A stretch of DNA of 7,063 bases from an uncultured Altererythrobacter sp. (GCA_946885545.1 CAMPGP010000111.1:1-7063); one strand, 5' to 3'; shown: positions 1 through 5,891, counted from the first letter of the stretch. Notes: generated by a model from the sequence alone, not told the origin. Program-made: numbers and translations.

Positions 1-677
1 TACATGACGTGGCCGTCGCTGCCCGGCACCGGCACGCCCCAGTCGAAGCTGGTGCGGCTGACCGAGAGGTCGTTGAGCCCGCCCGAAACGAAAGCCAGCA
101 TCTCGTTGCGGCGGCTCTCCGGCTCGCAGAAGCCCGGCGTGCGCAGCAGGTCGAGCAGCGGCTCCTGGTATTTCGAGAGGCGGAAGAACCAGCTCTCTTC
201 GACCGTCCATTCTACCGGCGTGCCCTGGGGCGAGAGCCTCTCTCCGCCCTCGCCCGCGACGAGTTCCTTCTCGTCGTAGTAGGCTTCGTCGCGGACCGAG
301 TACCAACCTTCGTAGCGATCGAGGTAAAGATCGCCATTGGCCTCCATCGCCTGCCAGATCGCCTGACTGGCGCGATGGTGCTCGGGCTCTACGGTGCGGA
401 TGTAGCGATCGTAGGACACGTTAAGGGTGTCCGTCATCTCCCTGAAATAGCCGGACATTTCGTCAGCGAGCTCGCGCGCGGTGCGGCCCTGTTCGGCGGC
501 CTTGCGCGCCATCTTCAGTCCGTGTTCGTCGGTGCCGGTCTGGAAGCGAACCTCGCGCCCCATGGCGCGCTGGAAGCGGGCGATAACGTCCGCCGCCACG
601 GCTTCGTAGGCATGGCCGATGTGCGGGCGACCGTTGGGATAGTTGATCGCGGTGGTGATATAAAAGGGGTCAGGCAT
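1..677 (-). CDS. metG: Methionyl-tRNA synthetase, N-terminal 225 residues (3' end outside window)
   Basis: Charges tRNA-Met with methionine in the cytoplasm (class I aminoacyl-tRNA synthetase). Visible: the nucleotide-binding HIGH signature as HIGH itself at residues 19-22 (RPHIGHAYEA), TGTDEHG at 47-53, GWYSVRDEAYY at 124-134 and a Trp/Phe-rich VEESWFFRLSKYQ segment near 157-169. The KMSKS loop and anticodon-binding domain lie beyond the left edge. The connective region has no CxxC pairs, and the only Cys seen is at about 184, so this is a form without the zinc knuckle, as I know from alphaproteobacterial MetRS. The ATG at 677 overlaps the end of holB by 8 nt (ATGCCTGA) and has no clear Shine-Dalgarno sequence, so it is probably translated by coupling as the last visible gene of the run. 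Identity is very secure. Confidence 0.97.
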   Translation of the reverse strand, partial: MPDPFYITTAINYPNGRPHIGHAYEAVAADVIARFQRAMGREVRFQTGTDEHGLKMARKAAEQGRTARELADEMSGYFREMTDTLNVSYDRYIRTVEPEHHRASQAIWQAMEANGDLYLDRYEGWYSVRDEAYYDEKELVAGEGGERLSPQGTPVEWTVEESWFFRLSKYQEPLLDLLRTPGFCEPESRRNEMLAFVSGGLNDLSVSRTSFDWGVPVPGSDGHVM

Positions 678-1632
678 CGGCGCGTGCGCTAGCGGGCGCG
701 GCGGAGGCGAGCAAGGTTCCGATTTCCATCACCAGCAACCCGGCGTCGAAATTGTAGGTGGGCGCCTGCCCCGCGAGGCGCACGAGGTCCGCGTGCGCCT
801 CGACCAGTCCGGTCAGGTTGCGACGGTCCGTGCCCGCCATCCGATTGGCGAGCACCGATCGCGCAAGGTCGAGTATCGCAGCGACACGCTCGCGGTCGGG
901 CCGCGCTCCGATCGCATCGGCGAGCCTGCCGCGCAGTTCGAAGCTTTCGTCGCCGTTCGTCACGATCCGGGTCATCAACGCATCGAGCGGCGCGAGGTCG
1001 CGCTCGACGAAATCGAGTGCCACGCCGGGCGAACCGCTCGCCGCGCGCACCGCGGCTTCACGGGTCGCCGCGTCGGCCTCGGGCGCCTGCGCCGCTAGCC
1101 AGCGAGCGAGGTCATTGTCGTCGAGCCGGGGAAAACGCAGCACCCGGCAGCGCGAGCGGATCGTCGGGAGCAGCTTGGCCGGCCGGTGCGCCACGAGCAG
1201 GAAGAACGTGCCGGCGGGCGGCTCTTCGAGGCTCTTGAGCAAAGCGTTGGCGCCGCTCTTCTCGAGATCGTCCGCCGGGTCGATGATCACCGCCCGACGC
1301 GATCCGAGCGTGGGGCGCGTGTTGAGCCTGCGCTGCATCGTGCGGATCTGGTCGACGGTGATGTTGCGCTTGACCTCGTAGGCCTTGCCGTCCTCGCGCT
1401 TGCGCTCTTCCTTGTCGTCCTTCGGCAGGTGCGTGAGGACGTGGATGTCGGGATGCTGACCCCTGGGTTGGGTGACGCCCGGCTCGGCGCAAAGCTCGCG
1501 CGCGGCGGCTTCGGCAAAGCTCATCTTGCCGAGGCCGCGCTGGCCGGCGAGCAGCCAGGCATGGTGCATCCGCTCTCCGCCAAGCGCCTCGCGCCACTGG
1601 CGCCAGGGATCGTCGTGGCCGAGCATCGTCAC
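670..1632 (-). CDS. holB: DNA polymerase III clamp-loader subunit delta'
   Basis: Subunit of the replicative clamp loader, which opens the beta clamp and places it on DNA. The 320-residue protein has the AAA+ layout of delta'. It shows a P-loop relic GQRGLGKM at 30-37, a Walker B-like AVIIDPADDL at 114-123, the helix ANALLKSLEEPP at 128-139, the sensor-1 stretch FFLLVAHRP at 143-151 and the SRC motif at 160-162. The P-loop has Met in place of the usual Ser/Thr after Lys, which fits the stator role of delta' as a subunit not expected to hydrolyse ATP. The four-Cys zinc module of many delta' proteins is missing. In its place is a charged stretch rich in Lys, Asp and Glu at about 70-90. The start is taken as GTG at 1632, giving the GTGA overlap with the tmk stop. 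An ATG two codons later (1626) is equally possible. Confidence 0.95.
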   Translation of the reverse strand: MTMLGHDDPWRQWREALGGERMHHAWLLAGQRGLGKMSFAEAAARELCAEPGVTQPRGQHPDIHVLTHLPKDDKEERKREDGKAYEVKRNITVDQIRTMQRRLNTRPTLGSRRAVIIDPADDLEKSGANALLKSLEEPPAGTFFLLVAHRPAKLLPTIRSRCRVLRFPRLDDNDLARWLAAQAPEADAATREAAVRAASGSPGVALDFVERDLAPLDALMTRIVTNGDESFELRGRLADAIGARPDRERVAAILDLARSVLANRMAGTDRRNLTGLVEAHADLVRLAGQAPTYNFDAGLLVMEIGTLLASAAPASARADA

Positions 1633-2270
1633 GCTGCAGATTCGCTCAGGAAGGGTGAGAGCGCATCGAGCACGCGGGCATGCACCTGCTCGGGAGAGGC
1701 ATCGCCCGCGACGACCGCGAACGCGTCCGGCTCAGCCCCCGCGAATGCGTGGAAGGCCTCCGCCACTTTCGCGTGGTACCGGGCGTCGCGCCCGCCGATC
1801 GCGTCCGACCTGCCCGCATCGCGCGCGAGGAGCCGCTGGGCGGCGATCTGAGGCGGAATATCGATCAGGATCGTCAGGTCAGGCCGCAGGTCGTCGCTGC
1901 CGATGGCATGCAGCGCAAGGACCGCTTCGTCGCCCACACCGCCGGCCCCGCCCTGGTACGCGCGACTGGAATCGACGAACCGGTCGCATACGACCCAGCG
2001 CCCGGCGTCGAGCGCGGGCTTGATCAGGCGAGCGACATGATCCGCGCGCGCTGCGGCGAAGAGCAGTGCCTCGGCGGGTGCGCCCCATCCCTCCCCCGGC
2101 GGCTCGAGCAAGAGCGAACGGATAGCCTCGGCGCCCGGCGTTCCCCCGGGTTCGCGGGTCAGCTCGGTCGCGATGCCTCGCCCTGCCAGCGCATCGGCGA
2201 GGAGCCTGGCCTGCGTCGACTTGCCGCTACCCTCCCCGCCTTCGAACGCAATGAACCGACCGCGCCTCAA
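1629..2270 (-). CDS. tmk: Thymidylate kinase (dTMP kinase)
   Basis: Phosphorylates dTMP to dTDP with ATP, an essential cytoplasmic step of dTTP synthesis. The 213-residue product is of normal length for the family. Motifs: P-loop FEGGEGSGKST at 9-19, the dTMP-binding REPGG at 39-43, DRFVDSSRAYQG at 96-107, and an Arg-containing LID at about 146-164 (ARDAGRSDAIGGRDARY). No ATG or GTG lies between the end of the carboxypeptidase gene and the P-loop. The best start is TTG at 2270, giving MRRGRFIAFEGG and a TTGA overlap with the upstream stop codon. The frame stays open far upstream, to 2606, but that extension is Arg-rich shadow sequence inside dac and should not be annotated. No Shine-Dalgarno sequence is evident, so translation is probably coupled to dac. 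The next gene, holB, starts within this stop codon. Confidence 0.95.
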   Translation of the reverse strand: MRRGRFIAFEGGEGSGKSTQARLLADALAGRGIATELTREPGGTPGAEAIRSLLLEPPGEGWGAPAEALLFAAARADHVARLIKPALDAGRWVVCDRFVDSSRAYQGGAGGVGDEAVLALHAIGSDDLRPDLTILIDIPPQIAAQRLLARDAGRSDAIGGRDARYHAKVAEAFHAFAGAEPDAFAVVAGDASPEQVHARVLDALSPFLSESAA

Positions 2271-3427
2271 CGGAACAGGCCCACGACGCCGTTCTTGAGC
2301 CGCTGCCATTCGTTGGCGGCCGGTACGGCCTCTCCCGTCACCAGGGGAACGCGCGAGGGCGGAGCGCCTGCGACCGCGATCTCGAGCTCGGCGACTCGCT
2401 CCCCTTCTTCCAGAGGGGCTTGCAACGGGCCGTCGTATCGAATCGTGAGTTTCGGCGTCGCATTTCGACCTTGCGGGAAAGTCGCGTTGATCGGCGCCGC
2501 GGCGACGAGCGGCACGGTACCGCGCGCCCCTTCCTGCACCAGCGCTTCGCCGACATAGCCTCCGCGCTCGAACAGGTTGCGGGTATCGAAAGCCTCGAAG
2601 CCCCATTCCATCAGCGCAACCGAGGCGCTGTTGCGATCGCGCGGCGTGGGCGCGGTCGCCGCCACCATGACCAGCCGCCTCCCATCGCGCTCCGCGCTGC
2701 CGAGAAAGCCGTAGCCGGCCTGGTTGGTGAAGCCGGTCTTGATCCCGTCGGCCCCTTCGACCTTTCCGGTAATGGGATCGTGGTTCGCCTGTGCGATGCC
2801 GCGATACGACATGCCTTCGCGCCCGAAATAGAAGCTGTAGAGCCGCGGGTGCCGCGCGATCATCTCACCCGCGAGAAGTGCGAGATCGTGCGCGGTGGTG
2901 AAGGTGCGGCCCTCGTCCATCCAGCCGTTCGGAGTTCCGAAATGGCTGTCGTTCATGCCGATTTCGCGCGCCTTGGCGTTCATCAGGTCGACCCAGTTTT
3001 CGACCGACCCCGCGGCACCTTCCGCGAGCACCACCGATGCATCGTTCGCCGACACGCTGGTTACGCCGAGCAGCAGGGTCTCGACCGTCACCGGTTCGCT
3101 CCTGTCGAGGAACATGCGCGAGCCCTTGCCGTGCCAGTCGCGGAATGCCTGTTCGCTCATCGTATAGGACTGTCCGGGCGAGAGCTTGCCTTCCTCCATG
3201 AGCTCGAAGGCGAGGAAGGCGGTCATCACCTTGGTGATCGAGGCTGGCATGAAGCGCCTGTCGGCCTCGCGCGAAAACAGCACCTGACCCGATGAAAGGT
3301 CGACCAGCAGCGCGATCGGCGCTCCGGCGAAAGGCTGCGCTCGCTCGGGCGATGGGTTGGCGCCGCCCGCGGCGCTGGCGAGCGCCAGCGCCGGTGCGAG
3401 GGCGATGTATCGAAACAAACCGGTCAA
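2267..3427 (-). CDS. D-alanyl-D-alanine carboxypeptidase (PBP5/6 family, peptidase S11)
   Basis: A periplasmic penicillin-binding protein that removes the terminal D-Ala from peptidoglycan pentapeptides, limiting cross-linking. In the 386-residue product the three active-site motifs are intact: S63-I-T-K66, S126-A-N128 and K230-T-G232. The first 20 or so residues form a signal peptide (hydrophobic run IALAPALALASAA). After the catalytic domain, roughly residues 280-360 look like the PBP5 C-terminal beta domain. The end (NEWQRLKNGVVGLFR) could be the amphipathic membrane-anchoring helix. The start is TTG at 3427. It is the only ATG, GTG or TTG codon between the in-frame stop of the upstream gene and the signal peptide, and it has GGGAG five bases upstream. 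That site lies inside a hairpin (3432-3453). The best family name is dacC/dacF-like, and I cannot choose a symbol from sequence alone. Confidence 0.95.
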   Translation of the reverse strand: MTGLFRYIALAPALALASAAGGANPSPERAQPFAGAPIALLVDLSSGQVLFSREADRRFMPASITKVMTAFLAFELMEEGKLSPGQSYTMSEQAFRDWHGKGSRMFLDRSEPVTVETLLLGVTSVSANDASVVLAEGAAGSVENWVDLMNAKAREIGMNDSHFGTPNGWMDEGRTFTTAHDLALLAGEMIARHPRLYSFYFGREGMSYRGIAQANHDPITGKVEGADGIKTGFTNQAGYGFLGSAERDGRRLVMVAATAPTPRDRNSASVALMEWGFEAFDTRNLFERGGYVGEALVQEGARGTVPLVAAAPINATFPQGRNATPKLTIRYDGPLQAPLEEGERVAELEIAVAGAPPSRVPLVTGEAVPAANEWQRLKNGVVGLFR

Positions 3428-3431
3428 TTGC

Positions 3432-3453
3432 GCTCCCGCCGCCGGGCGGGAGC
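3432..3453 (-). promoter_or_regulatory. Perfect 9-bp hairpin covering the ribosome binding site of the carboxypeptidase gene
   Basis: Read on the minus strand, GCTCCCGCC and GGCGGGAGC form a perfect nine-base-pair stem closed by the four-base loop CGGC. Its 3' arm contains GGGAG, the only Shine-Dalgarno-like sequence for the TTG start at 3427, and the stem ends four bases before that codon. It fills most of the 33-nt gap after the RlpA-like gene. No run of U follows, so a normal Rho-independent terminator is unlikely. Structure that restrains initiation, or an RNA stability or processing element, fits better. The geometry is seen directly; the function is inferred. Confidence 0.6.
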
Positions 3454-3460
3454 CGACGGT

Positions 3461-4474
3461 TCAACCTGCGGTGGACACTTTCGCGTCGCTATAACCGGCG
3501 GCGCGCACCTTGGCGAGCGCGGCTTCGGCCTGTCCACGGGTCTCATAGGGGCCCGTGCGGACCCGATAGTAGGCGCCGGACCGGGTCACGAAGCCCTCGA
3601 GCGCCTCGGCGGCGCGGACCGCGTTCTGCTCGCTCGAGAATGCCGCCGCCTGAACGACGAATGCGCCTTTTGCGGGCGCGGACGTGGGCGTAGCGGGTGA
3701 GGGTGGATCTTCTTTGGCCTGCCCCTCCGCATCCGAGAGGGGTGCGAGAGCGTATACGCCCGCTGGCGTGGCAGGCGTCGTACCGGATTTCGCGGGGGCT
3801 GCGGGAACCGGTGGTGATGTGCCTGTCGCGGACGCCGAAGCGGTCTCGACACCCGAGGGAACTGGCACCTGACGCGCATCCGCGAGGCTCGCCGAACCGT
3901 CGGCCGGAAGCCTGCGACGCAGCACGCCGAGCAACGTTTCCGGCGTGTCCATGCGCAGAGGTGCAGTTTGCCCCGCGCGCAGTTCGGCACGCTGGGCTTC
4001 GGGCGGATTGACGCGCCGGATGCGGACGGGTGCGCCCTCCGCAATCGAAATCTGCGCGAGAGCATCGGGCGAAAGGGCGACGACGCGCGAATTGGTCATG
4101 GGCCCGCGCCGCTCTACGCGCGCCAGGATCGTGCGGCCGCTCTGAAGCGAGGTGATCTCGACGTAGCTCGGCAAGGGGAGCGTCTTGTGCGCCGCGGTCA
4201 CGCCCGCGCCCGCTTCGGCATCGAGCGAGGCATAGCCCACCTCGTCGTGATTGAGCGCGTCGGAAGGGACGTGTTCGACGCCATCGATCGAAAAGGGCTC
4301 GCCGAGCACCATGGGATAATCGGCCGAGGGTCCGGTCCGCGCCTCGCCCGGTGTCGGATTCGCCGAGAGCGCGAGAGGGCGTTCGCCCTCCCCTCCCATC
4401 AGGCCGCAGCCTGCCAGCGCGCCGGTCAGCCCAAGCGCGAACGCTCCGCGGAACAGGTTATTGCACGATCTCAT
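3461..4474 (-). CDS. rlpA: RlpA-like SPOR-domain lipoprotein with a degenerate catalytic barrel
   Basis: RlpA proteins are outer-membrane lipoproteins that collect at the septum and, where active, cleave glycan strands stripped of stem peptides. The start at ATG 4474 gives 337 residues beginning with a lipoprotein signal whose lipobox is LAGC (Cys23). Residues about 52-155 resemble the RlpA double-psi beta-barrel: VLGEPFSIDGV, GYAS, then a strongly conserved TAAHKTLPLPSYV at 93-105 with its His at 96. A Pro/Ala/Thr-rich linker follows (about 205-270), then a C-terminal SPOR domain (270-337, FVVQAAAFSSEQNA to the end), which binds denuded glycans at the septum. The usual WYG...FHG...TANGE.FD segment is missing after GYAS, and NDRGP is replaced by ERRGP, so catalysis is doubtful. 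The gene overlaps the end of the mltB-like gene by 17 nt. A GTG at 4492 is an alternative start, but it would put six extra residues before the signal. Confidence 0.85.
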   Translation of the reverse strand: MRSCNNLFRGAFALGLTGALAGCGLMGGEGERPLALSANPTPGEARTGPSADYPMVLGEPFSIDGVEHVPSDALNHDEVGYASLDAEAGAGVTAAHKTLPLPSYVEITSLQSGRTILARVERRGPMTNSRVVALSPDALAQISIAEGAPVRIRRVNPPEAQRAELRAGQTAPLRMDTPETLLGVLRRRLPADGSASLADARQVPVPSGVETASASATGTSPPVPAAPAKSGTTPATPAGVYALAPLSDAEGQAKEDPPSPATPTSAPAKGAFVVQAAAFSSEQNAVRAAEALEGFVTRSGAYYRVRTGPYETRGQAEAALAKVRAAGYSDAKVSTAG

Positions 4475-5477
4475 CTGCCAGAAGCCCCACACTCATCGCG
4501 TAGTAATTCGAGCAGTTGTATTCGAGGATGACCCTATAATTTGTGGTTAAGAGCCAGGCAGGGGTCCCGGCACCGTCGGGCTGGAACAGCGACGCCATCA
4601 CGTCGTCACTCAGCGGGCGTTGCGGTTGCACCCCGAGCGCGCGCCACTCGCGCACTGTCTTCCACTGGCTGTGCCGCTCATGCACGCGCGGGCAAACCGG
4701 GGCGGTGACTTTGCTGCGCACCGCCGACCAGTCGAACCCGCTAGGTACCGAGGTTCGCACGCCCCAGGGCTGGCCCGACCGCCAACCGGCATCGCGGAAG
4801 TAGTTCGCGATCGAGGCCAAGGTATCGGCGCTGTTGGTGAAGATGTTCGCGCGGCCGTCGCCGTCGCCGTCGGTCGCGAGGCGCAAATAAACACTCGGAA
4901 GGAACTGCGGATTGCCGAAGGCTCCTGCCCAGCTGCCCTTCAATTGCGAGCGCGGATAGCCCTTGTCGGCGACCTTCATGAGATCGACGAACTCGCCCGC
5001 GAAGAGCTCGCGCCGCCGCCCTTCCCAGGCCAGCGTCGCAAGCGCCTGAGACAGATCGAAGCTGCCGGTAACGTTGCCGTAGGCGGTTTCGTGCCCCCAG
5101 ATCGCGACGAGAATCTCGCCCGGCACCCCGTATTCGCGCTCGATCGCGCGGATGGTGCCCAGCGAATTCGCATGGGCGCGGCGGCCGCCATTGATGCGGG
5201 CCGCGTCGACGTGGGTCGCGATGTAGGGGGCGAGACGGGGAAAGCCCGAACTGGAAGGGGTACCGGGCTGGTCCTGGTCGAGCTCAATGACCCGCATGTT
5301 GGGCTGGAGGCCCTGCGTCATGCGCGAGATCGTCGCCTCGCTCACACCTTCGGCCCGCGCCCGCGCGACCAGAATCTGGAGATAGGCGTCGAACGACATG
5401 TCCTGCGCCGCGGCCGGGGCCGGATTGAAGACGGCCGTCGAAGCGAGGGCGAGCGATAGAATGGCGCGGATCATCAT
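4458..5477 (-). CDS. Lytic murein transglycosylase, MltB-type (GH103)
   Basis: A periplasmic enzyme that cuts the MurNAc-GlcNAc bond of peptidoglycan with formation of 1,6-anhydroMurNAc. The 339-residue product begins with a Sec signal peptide (hydrophobic core to about residue 16, likely cleavage near APAAAQ at 21-26). There is no lipobox, so it should be soluble, unlike E. coli MltB. Catalytic Glu130 sits in IWGHETAYG. GSWAGAFGNPQFLPSVY (181-197) is the family's AGAxGxxQFxPS signature, followed by DGDGDGRANIF (203-213), matching the acidic, EF-hand-like loop of MltB. The C-terminal NCSNYYAMSVGLLADEI is also typical of the family. The ATG at 5477 is followed directly by a second ATG at 5474. 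Neither has a strong Shine-Dalgarno sequence. It is the first gene of the six-gene run, upstream of two more peptidoglycan-directed genes. Confidence 0.93.
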   Translation of the reverse strand: MMIRAILSLALASTAVFNPAPAAAQDMSFDAYLQILVARARAEGVSEATISRMTQGLQPNMRVIELDQDQPGTPSSSGFPRLAPYIATHVDAARINGGRRAHANSLGTIRAIEREYGVPGEILVAIWGHETAYGNVTGSFDLSQALATLAWEGRRRELFAGEFVDLMKVADKGYPRSQLKGSWAGAFGNPQFLPSVYLRLATDGDGDGRANIFTNSADTLASIANYFRDAGWRSGQPWGVRTSVPSGFDWSAVRSKVTAPVCPRVHERHSQWKTVREWRALGVQPQRPLSDDVMASLFQPDGAGTPAWLLTTNYRVILEYNCSNYYAMSVGLLADEIVQ

Positions 5478-5510
5478 CGGCGCTGTCTGGCAGAACGCAT
5501 GTGAACGGCA

Positions 5511-5557
5511 AATGATTTTCGACGGTTAAAGAGGTTGCGGAGCCGAACCGACCGTCG
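5511..5557 (-). promoter_or_regulatory. AT-rich block and inverted repeat upstream of the mltB-like gene
   Basis: The 132 bases between the mltB-like start and the tRNA are the only place in the window where the six-gene run could have its main promoter. Read on the minus strand, TTTAACCGTCGAAAATCATT (5530-5511) is clearly more AT-rich than its surroundings. CGACGGT (5557-5551) and ACCGTCG (5526-5520) form a seven-base inverted repeat with a 24-base spacer. I could not fit a convincing -35/-10 pair, so this is only a candidate promoter or leader region. Confidence 0.3.
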
Positions 5558-5570
5558 CCCCACGCCGATG

Positions 5571-5599
5571 ATGACAATCGCGCGCGCAACGGCTAGCTG
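5571..5599 (+). promoter_or_regulatory. Candidate promoter of tRNA-Ser
   Basis: ATGACAA at 5571-5577 and GCTAGCTG at 5592-5599 are separated by 14 bases. This resembles the housekeeping consensus described for Caulobacter (as I recall, TTGACGS, 10-14 bases, GCTANAWC), with mismatches in both boxes. Initiation about six bases after the second box would fall just before the tRNA's first base at 5610. Placement supports it, but the match is imperfect. Confidence 0.4.
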
Positions 5600-5609
5600 G
5601 CGGCTGTGC

Positions 5610-5699
5610 GGACAGGTGGCCGAGTGGTTTAAGGCAGCGGTCTTGAAAACCGCCGTGGGTTCACGCTCACCGTGGGTTCGAATCCCACCCTGTCCGCCA
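5610..5699 (+). tRNA. tRNA-Ser, anticodon UGA
   Basis: The full cloverleaf can be traced in 90 bases. Acceptor arms GGACAGG (5610-5616) and CCTGTCC (5689-5695) are followed by discriminator G (5696) and an encoded CCA (5697-5699). The anticodon stem is GCGGT/ACCGC (5637-5641, 5649-5653) around the loop CTTGAAA, giving anticodon TGA at 5644-5646. The T arm is GTGGG-TTCGAAT-CCCAC (5672-5688). A long variable arm (about 5654-5671) with its own stem marks it as a serine-type tRNA. It reads UCA and, with wobble modification, probably other UCN codons. It is the only plus-strand gene here. No integrated element is visible at its 3' end. Confidence 0.97.
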
Positions 5700-5717
5700 A
5701 CGAATGCCCGCCAGTGA

Positions 5718-5729
5718 ATGCCGCGGCAT
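5718..5729. repeat. 12-bp perfect palindrome between the tRNA and the small gene
   Basis: ATGCCGCGGCAT is its own reverse complement. It lies 18 bases past the tRNA CCA and directly beyond the stop codon of the minus-strand small gene (5731-5733), so it sits where the two converging transcripts end. As RNA it could form only a short stem (four pairs with a CGCG loop) and has no T-run, so it is a weak terminator candidate at best. Confidence 0.3.
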
Positions 5730-5730
5730 G

Positions 5731-5877
5731 CTATCCGGGTTGCGTTTCCCGCCTCCGCCTTTCCCTCGCCTCGTCGCAGCGTGGACGTACGATATGGTCT
5801 TCGCGGACACCGCCCGTGCGGTCGGCATCGGTCCGGTCGCATTCGCCCTGCGGATCGTCGTCGATCTCGTATTCCAT
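5731..5877 (-). CDS. Small hypothetical protein, 48 residues
   Basis: I do not recognise this protein. The start is ATG 5877, with an excellent Shine-Dalgarno sequence AGGAGAG (5889-5883) and seven bases between AGGAG and the ATG, the best such site in the window. The N-terminus is strongly acidic (MEYEIDDDPQGE) and the C-terminal third is basic and charged (CDEARERRRRETQPG), with Cys at about 13 and 34. No membrane segment or signal peptide is present. Third codon positions are mostly G or C, like the neighbouring genes. It lies 100 bases after the sulfotransferase-like gene on the same strand and ends 31 bases from the tRNA. An 8-bp hairpin precedes its ribosome binding site. A small regulatory or stress protein is conceivable, but no function can be assigned. 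It could also be chance. Confidence 0.5.
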   Translation of the reverse strand: MEYEIDDDPQGECDRTDADRTGGVREDHIVRPRCDEARERRRRETQPG

Positions 5878-5891
5878 CGGAGCTCTCCTGT

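Noticed and set aside
9..692. Long plus-strand open frame (227 codons) opposite metG
   Set aside because: It is the antisense of a certain metG. Its product is Arg/Ala/Val-rich low-identity sequence with no family features, as expected for opposite frames of GC-rich genes.
1186..2558. Plus-strand open frames (221 and 292 codons) opposite holB and tmk
   Set aside because: Antisense shadows of genes with clear motifs, with no ribosome binding site or domain of their own.
2271..2606. N-terminal extension of tmk
   Set aside because: Arg-rich sequence in an alternative frame of dac. The thymidylate kinase P-loop needs to lie close to the N-terminus, which TTG 2270 provides.
2420..3295. Plus-strand open frame of 291 codons opposite the carboxypeptidase gene
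   Set aside because: The opposite strand carries all three active-site motifs of a PBP. The plus-strand product is His/Arg-rich shadow sequence.
3432..3453. Rho-independent terminator between the RlpA-like gene and dac
   Set aside because: The stem is strong, but no T-run follows on the minus strand and the stem lies directly before a start codon inside a co-directional run.
4620..5459. Plus-strand open frame of 279 codons opposite the mltB-like gene
   Set aside because: Antisense of a clear GH103 gene, and absence of stops is common in this frame at high GC.
5535..5717. Plus-strand frame containing QVAEWFKAAVLKTAVGSRSP
   Set aside because: Sense translation of tRNA-Ser itself, another familiar false annotation.
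5690..5730. Integration (att) site or element border at the tRNA 3' end
   Set aside because: No repeated copy of the tRNA end, no integrase and no compositional shift. Core genes lie on both sides.
5474..5842. Minus-strand frame containing GGIRTHGEREPTAVFKTAAL
   Set aside because: This is translation of the antisense strand of tRNA-Ser, a well-known spurious 'protein' in databases.
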